Assembly (NCBI GenBank): GCA_010092775.1
Contig: JAADYZ010000128.1
Span: 1-6,036 of the forward strand
Origin: Chloroflexota bacterium
GTDB taxonomy: Bacteria > Chloroflexota > Anaerolineae > Aggregatilineales > UBA3940
Direction of reading: 5' to 3'
Length of the DNA: 6,036 nucleotides
The position numbers were made by a program, and so were the translations under genes. Positions 1 to 4,429 of this stretch are shown piece by piece (position 1 is the first letter of the stretch; the number at the start of each line of letters is the position of its first letter). Under the pieces are notes generated by a model. The model did no database searches and was not told the DNA's origin. It saw only the letters and a program-made list of their open reading frames with translations.

Positions 1-68
1 CCCTTGATCTGCAACGTCCGACAACGCGCTACAGTCAACCACCAAGCACCCCAGCCCCAAGATATTCT

Positions 69-722
69 ATGCGCACTGCTCTAGACCGAAACATGTCCAT
101 GATCCACGACGATATTCTGCGCCATGCGTCACTCGTCAACCTAGGAATCGAGCGAGCCATGCAGGCTTTTCGGGTGTTCGATGTGCATCTGGCCCGGCAA
201 GTCGTGCGAGATGATGACACCCTCGACAGCTTGCAGACCAAAGTCCAGAAGATGATCACCACAACGATCGCCCTGCACCAACCCACTGCCCGTGATCTGC
301 GGACGCTGATGGCCGATATGCTCATCATTAATGAGTTGGAGCGCATGGGAGACTACGCCGAGAGCATTGCCAAGACGGTCATTCGTCATGAAGAAAACCC
401 CAGCGAAGACATTCCGCCGCTGCTGTTCGAGATGGCCGCCAAATCGCGCAATATGTTACAGAAGGCTATGGACGCTTTCCTGGATGGGTCCTCTGATCTG
501 GCCCGTTCAACCGCCCAATTGGATCACGAGCTGGACAGCATGTACCGCCAGACCTTCAACATGCTGGTCGCTCGTATGAGCCAGGGTGATCTACCCATTG
601 AGCAGGGGACTTACATGCTGTGGACGGCCCACAATCTGGAGCGTATCGGGGACCGAATCACCGATATTTGTGAGCGGATTGTCTACATCAATACCGGGGA
701 TATGTACGACCTGAACGACTAG
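69..722 (+). CDS. phoU: PhoU, phosphate signalling/transport regulator
   Basis: A 217-residue protein of usual PhoU length, all-helical, with two copies of the PhoU three-helix repeat. Each copy carries the family signature: ELERMGDYAESIAK at residues 89-102 and NLERIGDRITDICERIVYI at 189-207, each preceded by acidic residues (DDDTLD 48-53, LDHELD 151-156) that in the family help bind metal clusters. The family acts in the cytoplasm at the PstSCAB phosphate transporter and the PhoR-type kinase, repressing the Pho response when phosphate is plentiful. The ATG at 69 is chosen because the N-terminus (MRTALDRNMSMIHDDIL) matches the typical PhoU start; no clear Shine-Dalgarno site precedes it and the frame stays open to the left edge, so translation may be coupled to an upstream gene, plausibly pstB, outside the window. 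The end overlaps the stop of the opposing TPR gene. Identification is firm; the exact start less so. Confidence 0.96.
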   Translation: MRTALDRNMSMIHDDILRHASLVNLGIERAMQAFRVFDVHLARQVVRDDDTLDSLQTKVQKMITTTIALHQPTARDLRTLMADMLIINELERMGDYAESIAKTVIRHEENPSEDIPPLLFEMAAKSRNMLQKAMDAFLDGSSDLARSTAQLDHELDSMYRQTFNMLVARMSQGDLPIEQGTYMLWTAHNLERIGDRITDICERIVYINTGDMYDLND

Positions 723-1738
723 ACTAGTTCGTCTGTGGCAGGGTCTTCAGTGGCAGTCAGCTCAGCGTCGACAGGGCTGAGCTCCTCCGCCACAGCAGCC
801 GCCTTGGCCAATGCCTCCACACGCTCGACCGCTTCCTTCGCCCACTTGCTTAGATCCATCCCGGTGTAGTTCCAGTCAAGCTCAGGATTGGGAGCCAACC
901 TGAGCGATTCTTGATAGGCGGCCAAGGCCTCATCCAGGCGCCCGGCGTCCTCATTGGCTTTGCCAAGCTGATAGTAAACGGGATGATTCTCCGGTTCGAT
1001 CTGAAGCGAGCGCTGGAGAAAGTCAATCGCCAATTCTGGCAAGCCCTGATTGATGTGGATCAGGCCCAGATTGTAGAGCGCATCATAGTGTTCGGGGTCG
1101 GCTTCGAGCGTTTCCTTCAAATAGATCGCACCCACTTCGAGGTCGCCTTGCGCCGCCCGCGCAACACCCAACGCGAACAGGGCCTCAGCCTCAGCCGGAT
1201 CGCTATCGAGGACCTGGCGGGCACGGATCTCCACTGCTGGCCAGCGGCCCGCCCGGATCGCTGCCCGAATAGACGCGATCGCCTGGGTCAGTTCCTCGAC
1301 GGTTAGGCTGCGCTCTTCTGGTTTGAAGCTGGCCTCGAACTGCGCCTTGATCTGCTGCAAGATCGTTTCATCTGGCCCGCTGGCACGCAATTCCACAAAG
1401 CGCGGCTCGAAGTAATCGCGGCTGCGCTCGATTTCCAGGCTGATGTCTGGCGGCAAACCATAGGCTGTCACCAGCACTTTGTCCGCGGTGCTGGCTTCTG
1501 CGCCTTCCTCTAGCTCCTGCTCCAGAACGACGCGAAACCCACGCGACTCATCCCCGTAGCGCCGCCGGAGAGTGCGCTTGCGACCGGGGTCTTCAATCAC
1601 GGATTCGTCAAGCTGATCCTCGGATGCTGTGAAGTCAACGTCAAGCAGGGGGGCGACACTGCGCGCAAATTGAAGCAGCGGGTCAGCCTCACCATCTCCT
1701 GCACTGACCGGTTGAAAACGCTGCGTAATGGACGCCAT
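719..1738 (-). CDS. Tetratricopeptide-repeat protein with uncharacterised N-terminal region
   Basis: A 339-residue protein with no signal peptide, so probably cytoplasmic. Four consecutive 34-residue TPR units are visible at about 148-181, 182-215, 216-249 and 250-283, with typical positions such as ALFALGVARAAQGD, ALYNLGLIHINQG and VYYQLGKANEDAGRLDEALAAYQ. TPR arrays bind protein partners; the partner here is unknown. The first 147 residues are not recognised: an acidic segment, a basic patch RKRTLRRR (53-60), then what looks like an alpha/beta stretch (GFRVVLEQELEEG, KVLVTAYGLPPDISLEIE). The C-terminus (310-339) is Ala/Glu-rich and probably disordered. The frame opens at 1825, but the ATG at 1738 is preferred: the extra 29 residues look non-coding and overlap a plausible promoter. 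The weak purine-rich stretch AGAGAAAAG precedes it. It converges on phoU with a 4-base overlap. A role in phosphate control is not implied by this arrangement. Confidence 0.88.
   Translation of the reverse strand: MASITQRFQPVSAGDGEADPLLQFARSVAPLLDVDFTASEDQLDESVIEDPGRKRTLRRRYGDESRGFRVVLEQELEEGAEASTADKVLVTAYGLPPDISLEIERSRDYFEPRFVELRASGPDETILQQIKAQFEASFKPEERSLTVEELTQAIASIRAAIRAGRWPAVEIRARQVLDSDPAEAEALFALGVARAAQGDLEVGAIYLKETLEADPEHYDALYNLGLIHINQGLPELAIDFLQRSLQIEPENHPVYYQLGKANEDAGRLDEALAAYQESLRLAPNPELDWNYTGMDLSKWAKEAVERVEALAKAAAVAEELSPVDAELTATEDPATDELV
759..783 (+). terminator. Possible hairpin terminator for phoU inside the opposing gene
   Basis: A perfect 8-bp inverted repeat, AGCTCAGC (759-766) and GCTGAGCT (776-783), encloses a 9-base loop 36 bases past the phoU stop. 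The convergent genes leave no intergenic space, so any phoU terminator has to lie inside the TPR coding sequence. No T-run follows, so this may simply be coding sequence. Confidence 0.3.
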
Positions 1739-1756
1739 AGGCTTGGTTCTTTTCTC

Positions 1757-1824
1757 TGCAATCGAAACAAAAGTGGGCTTCTGATATAGCCCTTGCATCC
1801 TAGCGCAAGAGACCATCGATTGCA
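1757..1824. repeat. 9-bp inverted repeat flanking the TPR promoter/leader
   Basis: TGCAATCGA (1757-1765) and TCGATTGCA (1816-1824) are exact reverse complements separated by 50 bases. One arm overlaps the proposed -35 box and the other lies in the leader about 19 bases before the start codon. It could be a pair of regulator half-sites or a chance repeat. Confidence 0.4.
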
Positions 1825-1825
1825 A
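1797..1825 (-). promoter_or_regulatory. Putative promoter of the TPR gene
   Basis: On the minus strand, TTGCAA (1825-1820, 4 of 6 matches to the -35 consensus) is followed after exactly 17 bases by TAGGAT (1802-1797, 4 of 6 to the -10). Transcription would start near 1790, giving a leader of about 50 bases before the ATG at 1738. This argues against the longer reading frame beginning at 1825. Both boxes are only partial matches. Confidence 0.4.
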
Positions 1826-1840
1826 TATGGCGCGTTAAAC

Positions 1841-2149
1841 CTATTTGGATTGGGTGAAGCGCTCGGTAATCTCTGCTTCGCTAGGTAGCCAATCATCCCA
1901 CTTGCCACCAACGGCCCCTTCACGGGCCGCTTCGCGCAGCCGTTCCCACACTTCGGTGATGCGATGGGTACTGCCATCTCTTAGCGCGGAATCATGCAGT
2001 GTATCAAAGGTCATTCCGAGCTTAGCCAGCCGCATCACGTCCGTCCTGCGGCAAGCATCGAGCAAGTCCTTGCGCAGTAAGATAGCAAGGTCCAACAAGG
2101 TGTAGTTGCTGTCGTATCTTGGCCGAGAGATGCGATCAAGGTCATCCAC
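1841..2149 (-). CDS. Hypothetical protein, 102 residues
   Basis: I do not recognise this protein. A GTG start at 2149 is chosen because GAAGGA (2164-2159) lies 9 bases upstream and the 64 codons before it look non-coding and run into the FKBP promoter. The product (V/M-DDLDRISRPRYDSNYTLLDLAILL...) is charged and mostly helical, soluble, with no signal peptide or membrane segment. Helices are likely at about 17-45 (LLDLAILLRKDLLDACRRTDVMRLAKL) and 66-77 (TEVWERLREAAR), followed by a Trp-containing GKWDDWLPSEAEITERF tail near residues 83-99. It lies 102 bases upstream of the TPR gene on the same strand and could be partly co-transcribed with it, although the TPR gene seems to have its own promoter. 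The antisense frame at the same place is Ser/Arg-rich and looks like a shadow, which supports this strand. Confidence 0.6.
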   Translation of the reverse strand: MDDLDRISRPRYDSNYTLLDLAILLRKDLLDACRRTDVMRLAKLGMTFDTLHDSALRDGSTHRITEVWERLREAAREGAVGGKWDDWLPSEAEITERFTQSK

Positions 2150-2164
2150 GGTTCTGTTTCCTTC
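2150..2164 (-). promoter_or_regulatory. Shine-Dalgarno site deciding a GTG start
   Basis: GAAGGA on the minus strand (2164-2159) sits 9 bases before GTG at 2149. It is the only well-placed ribosome site in the first part of the long open frame that ends at 1841, and so fixes the likely start of the 102-residue protein. Confidence 0.5.
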
Positions 2165-2233
2165 ATCATTGCAATCTATATTGAAACAACCGTGCCTTAG
2201 AGTGAATACAGGCAGTTTTCCGATCCTCCTCAC

Positions 2234-2262
2234 ATTCTTACCCAATCGCTGCCCTTTGTCAA
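2234..2262 (-). promoter_or_regulatory. Putative promoter of the 102-residue gene
   Basis: On the minus strand a perfect TTGACA (2262-2257) is followed after 17 bases by AAGAAT (2239-2234, 4 of 6 to the -10 consensus). Predicted transcription start is near 2227, leaving a leader of about 78 bases before GTG 2149. Its -35 box abuts the -35 box of the divergent FKBP promoter. Confidence 0.45.
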
Positions 2263-2268
2263 TTGACA
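2257..2268. repeat. 12-bp perfect palindrome of two back-to-back -35 boxes
   Basis: TGTCAATTGACA reads identically on both strands and consists of two TTGACA hexamers facing opposite ways. It may be just two -35 elements, or also an operator for a dimeric regulator of both genes. Confidence 0.6.
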
Positions 2269-2291
2269 GATGACTGTGTATGGCAGACAAT
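2263..2291 (+). promoter_or_regulatory. Promoter of the FKBP lipoprotein gene
   Basis: A perfect -35 TTGACA (2263-2268), 17-base spacer and GACAAT (2286-2291, 4 of 6 to the -10 consensus). Predicted start of transcription near 2298 leaves a leader of about 29 bases to the TTG at 2327. An ATG at 2270 in the same frame lies between the two boxes and so cannot be the start of a gene made from this promoter. Confidence 0.6.
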
Positions 2292-2313
2292 TGGCAGGTC
2301 GAATGGCGCAACC

Positions 2314-2329
2314 AAAGGAGACTTTCTTG
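2314..2329 (+). promoter_or_regulatory. Strong Shine-Dalgarno site before a TTG start
   Basis: AAAGGAG (2314-2320) is followed by 6 bases and TTG (2327-2329). The spacing is ideal, and starting here gives a compact lipoprotein signal peptide. The in-frame ATGs at 2270 and 2303 have no comparable site. Confidence 0.7.
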
Positions 2330-3154
2330 AGGACCTATCACCTGATCATTCTGCTGCTGGCCCTGTTAGCCATCAGCGCTTGTGGGAGCGGGGAGCCTGA
2401 CGTGCCAGAGAATCTGCAAGTAGAAGGCCTATCAACCACCAGCAGCGGCCTCCAATACAGCATCAGCGATGCCGGTAGTGGAGCACAACCTGACGCGGGT
2501 GACACCGTCATCGTCCACTATGAAGGGACACTGGCTGACGGTACTCAGTTTGACAGCTCTTATGATCGCGGCCAGCCAATCGTCTTTACCCTGGGTGTTG
2601 GCCAGGTAATCCCCGGGTGGGACGAAGGGATCGCGCTGCTGTCTGAGGGCAGCAGTGCCACACTGATCATTCCACCGAATCTAGCTTATGGGCCCCAAGG
2701 GCAGGGTCCCATCCCGCCAGATGCGACGCTGCGCTTCGATGTCGAACTGCTATCTGTCATCTCGAGTGAGGCCAACTATGACGGCCTCTTCGAGTTTGAG
2801 GAATCTGAGTTGATCACGACCGAATCGGGCCTGCAATATGTGATCGTCGAAGAGGGTGACGGTCCTGTTCCGCAGGCGGGTGATACCGTTCTGGTACACT
2901 ATTCCGGCACCCTGGATGACGGCACCGTCTTCGACAGCTCTTTTGAGCGGGGCCAGCCCTTCTCCTTCCCCCTGGGGCAGGGGCGGGTCATTCAAGGTTG
3001 GGACGAAGGCATTGCGCTGCTGCCGGAAGGTAGTCGGGCCACGTTGATCATCCCCCCGGAGCTGGGCTACGGCGCCAATGGTCAGGGGCCGATTCCAGCC
3101 AATGCCACCCTACGCTTTGACGTCGAACTCGTTGCGATCATAGCAAATCAATAA
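2327..3154 (+). CDS. Lipoprotein with two tandem FKBP-type peptidyl-prolyl isomerase domains
   Basis: A 275-residue protein from the TTG start. It begins with a short lipoprotein signal (LRTYHLIILLLALLAISAC; lipobox ISAC, lipidated Cys19), so it should be anchored on the outer face of the membrane. Two FKBP domains follow at about 40-145 and 167-272, joined by an acidic linker. FKBP domains catalyse cis-trans isomerisation of prolyl bonds and assist folding of exported proteins. The usual pocket residues are visible in both: Tyr in VHY, Phe-Asp in FDSS, Val-Ile and Trp in VIxGWDEG, Tyr in AYG/GYG and Phe in LRFDVEL. In domain 1 the first aromatic of the PFxF motif is Ile (PIVF), whereas domain 2 keeps PFSF, so domain 2 may be the more active one. 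The domains align without gaps at roughly 70% identity, indicating internal duplication. The gene has its own promoter and terminator. Confidence 0.95.
   Translation: MRTYHLIILLLALLAISACGSGEPDVPENLQVEGLSTTSSGLQYSISDAGSGAQPDAGDTVIVHYEGTLADGTQFDSSYDRGQPIVFTLGVGQVIPGWDEGIALLSEGSSATLIIPPNLAYGPQGQGPIPPDATLRFDVELLSVISSEANYDGLFEFEESELITTESGLQYVIVEEGDGPVPQAGDTVLVHYSGTLDDGTVFDSSFERGQPFSFPLGQGRVIQGWDEGIALLPEGSRATLIIPPELGYGANGQGPIPANATLRFDVELVAIIANQ
2444..2761 (+). repeat. Internal gene duplication, FKBP copy 1 (partner 2825-3142)
   Basis: A 318-base segment encoding FKBP domain 1 corresponds without insertion or deletion to 2825-3142 encoding domain 2. By eye about 75 of 106 residues are identical, with long shared blocks such as GWDEGIALL, ATLIIPP and ATLRFDVEL. 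The repeat period is 381 bases. Confidence 0.85.
2825..3142 (+). repeat. Internal gene duplication, FKBP copy 2
   Basis: Second copy of the duplicated FKBP unit whose partner lies 381 bases upstream. Compared with copy 1 it keeps the full PFxF aromatic pair and has GYG instead of AYG at the pocket tyrosine. Confidence 0.85.
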
Positions 3155-3170
3155 AGGCTTTGTCTTGTCC

Positions 3171-3202
3171 AACCGAGGGCGCTCGATGGACCGCCCTCGG
3201 TT
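3171..3202 (+). terminator. Intrinsic terminator between convergent genes
   Basis: A perfect 11-bp stem, AACCGAGGGCG (3171-3181) paired with CGCCCTCGGTT (3192-3202), with a 10-base loop, 17 bases after the FKBP stop. The following TTTATATA makes it a good terminator for the plus strand. The minus-strand gene's TAA (3204-3202) overlaps its edge, so it probably also ends that transcript, though the minus-strand side lacks a T-run. Confidence 0.88.
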
Positions 3203-3576
3203 TATATACCATCGTCAAGCTGGGTACGCAGCCCTTCGATTTTACGATCGATCTCACGGACGATTCGTGTCAGAATCACCTCTTGAATCTTCAGCCGCTC
3301 TAACTCCGCCGTCAAGCTGTTGAACTCATCAATGCTGCTCTTGATCGATTGGTGCCAATCTCGATAGAGTTCCTGCCGCTGTTCTTCCTCGATATCATCC
3401 CGATCGAGCGCTACAATGAACTCTTGCATCATCGTCGCCTGGCGCGAAGGATGCTGCTCAACCCGCCGCTTAATGGAGGCGGAGGTTTCTTCAATCGCCT
3501 CCAGATCGGAGAGCGTAGTTGAGCGCTTGATGTCCATGGCGGCCAGCTCTTCCGCTAATTGATCCGCATCGGCCAT
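3202..3576 (-). CDS. Small predicted coiled-coil protein, function unknown
   Basis: A 124-residue, strongly charged protein that appears to be almost entirely helical. Heptad-like spacing of Leu/Ile is visible in the first third (LAEELAAMDIKRSTTLSDLEAIEE) and in the last third (FNSLTAELERLKIQEVILTRIVREIDRKIEGL). The two are separated by a more polar section around residues 40-65 containing HPSRQATMMQEF. This suggests a helical hairpin or coiled-coil oligomer in the cytoplasm; there is no signal peptide, membrane segment or catalytic motif. The ATG at 3576 is well supported by AAGGAG (3589-3584) seven bases upstream. I do not recognise a family. The gene stands alone, convergent with the FKBP gene through a shared hairpin and divergent from the Imm5-like gene, so the neighbours give little help with function. 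Confidence 0.85.
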   Translation of the reverse strand: MADADQLAEELAAMDIKRSTTLSDLEAIEETSASIKRRVEQHPSRQATMMQEFIVALDRDDIEEEQRQELYRDWHQSIKSSIDEFNSLTAELERLKIQEVILTRIVREIDRKIEGLRTQLDDGI

Positions 3577-3666
3577 GTCTTTTCTCCTTGCTGGGTAAGG
3601 TCCACTAAGCCCATATCATCGAACAGATAAAGCCAAACGTCATGCCGCAGGGCCGGGCGCAAACGC

Positions 3667-3686
3667 TATACTTAAATTGCAGTATA
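3667..3686. promoter_or_regulatory. Interrupted palindrome with divergent -10-like hexamers
   Basis: TATACT (3667-3672) and its reverse complement AGTATA (3681-3686) enclose 8 bases. Each arm reads as TATACT (5 of 6 matches to the -10 consensus) on one strand, so it could serve the plus gene starting at 3705 and the divergent minus gene starting at 3576, or be an operator. No good -35 box is found at the right distance on either strand. Confidence 0.35.
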
Positions 3687-3704
3687 ACAAAATGGTGGGC
3701 TGAG

Positions 3705-4334
3705 ATGGTAAGTGGGCAACTTCAAGCTGTGAGTGATCAAAAAGAAAGTCCGGGATTGGGCAGATCGCCAACTCGCCGCCACGATGGCGACGAGCCGATG
3801 TTGCATGGTGCGCTCTATGCGTCGATGAGCCTTGATCAACTGCTCAAACGGATGGACGACCGGCAGCGCCGCCTGTTTGCCTGCCTCTGTGCTGAGCATG
3901 TCCTCTACTATTTCGAGCGTGATTATCCCGAAGACAGGCGTCCCCGTCAGGCCATCGAGACTGCCCGCCGCTTTGCTCACAATCAGACGACTGGCGAGCA
4001 ATTAGCTCTCGCACAGAAGGCTGCCGAGCAAACGTATGAGGAGATTGTTTATCAACCGCGCCGCGAAACCGCCGCCGCCGCCGCCCGTGCTGCCGCTAGC
4101 GCCGCCCTCAACCCGGTTAACACGCGCCGGGTCATTACCTGGGTGGTTGGTACCCTGGCTCAGGATGTCGCGGTGAGCCAGGCCCGTATTTCGCGCGCTC
4201 AACGGAACGATCCCTTGCGTCAGCGTGTCGCCTGGGAGGCGGTTACCGCCCGCGAGATTGCGCTGGCCCGCAAAATCGAACGGAACTGGATGCGCGAACA
4301 GGCCATCAAGGTCCTGACCGAAGAGCCTGCTTGA
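3705..4334 (+). CDS. Helical protein resembling Imm5-like putative immunity proteins
   Basis: A 209-residue protein from ATG 3705; the open frame reaches back to 3642, and ATG 3798 (178 residues) is another possible start. ATG 3705 is preceded by GGTGGG five bases away and follows TATACT/TATAAC -10-like boxes. Residues 1-30 look disordered. From about 50 the pattern RRLFACLCAEHVLYYFE, PEDRRPRQAIETARRFA and an Ala-rich helix AAAAARAAASAAL (123-135) recalls the Imm5-like 'putative immunity protein' family, where a CAExVL...F motif, a RPRxAIExAR motif and Ala-rich helices recur. The C-terminal part, with the Trp residues WVVG and WMREQ, is also helical. There is no signal peptide. The family's role is not established, and no toxin gene lies nearby, so immunity is a label by resemblance, not a demonstrated function. 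A hairpin terminator follows. Confidence 0.75.
   Translation: MVSGQLQAVSDQKESPGLGRSPTRRHDGDEPMLHGALYASMSLDQLLKRMDDRQRRLFACLCAEHVLYYFERDYPEDRRPRQAIETARRFAHNQTTGEQLALAQKAAEQTYEEIVYQPRRETAAAAARAAASAALNPVNTRRVITWVVGTLAQDVAVSQARISRAQRNDPLRQRVAWEAVTAREIALARKIERNWMREQAIKVLTEEPA
4071..4085 (+). repeat. Short GCC trinucleotide repeat
   Basis: Five in-frame GCC units encode part of an Ala-rich helix of the Imm5-like protein. Slippage here would add or remove alanines without shifting frame. Confidence 0.8.
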
Positions 4335-4374
4335 GGCAAGCTCCACAGGTCTGAAGTCGAAAAATGCGATAGCA

Positions 4375-4407
4375 AAGACAAGGCACCTCACGAAGGTGCC
4401 TTGTCTT
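4375..4407. terminator. Bidirectional hairpin terminator between convergent genes
   Basis: A perfect 14-bp stem, AAGACAAGGCACCT (4375-4388) with AGGTGCCTTGTCTT (4394-4407), and a 5-base loop CACGA. It lies 40 bases past the plus-strand stop (4334) and 22 bases past the minus-strand stop (4430). The arm ends are T-rich in both directions, and on the minus strand TTTGCTATCGCATTTTT continues beyond the stem, so it should serve both genes. Confidence 0.88.
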
Positions 4408-4429
4408 GATTCGCCTGAACGCTAGTCCG

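Noticed and set aside
4..35. Possible phoU promoter (TTGATC ... TACAGT)
   Set aside because: The spacing is 20 bases and the -10 match is weak; the frame is open upstream, so phoU is more likely within an operon continuing left.
911..1306. Plus-strand 131-codon frame inside the TPR gene
   Set aside because: It is antisense to clear TPR repeats and is explained by their codon pattern.
1739..1825. N-terminal extension of the TPR protein from ATG 1825
   Set aside because: The extra 29 residues do not resemble the rest of the protein, and the segment contains a plausible promoter and leader; ATG 1738 is the better start.
1597..1977. Second minus-strand frame overlapping the TPR gene start
   Set aside because: It overlaps two better-supported genes in another frame and has no family pattern.
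1845..2105. Plus-strand reading frame opposite the 102-residue gene
   Set aside because: The product is Ser/Arg-rich with no recognisable pattern, typical of an antisense shadow, and it has no ribosome site.
2150..2341. Upstream extension of the 102-residue gene to ATG 2341
   Set aside because: It would cross both divergent promoters and the FKBP start. The residues are compositionally odd, and GTG 2149 has a proper ribosome site.
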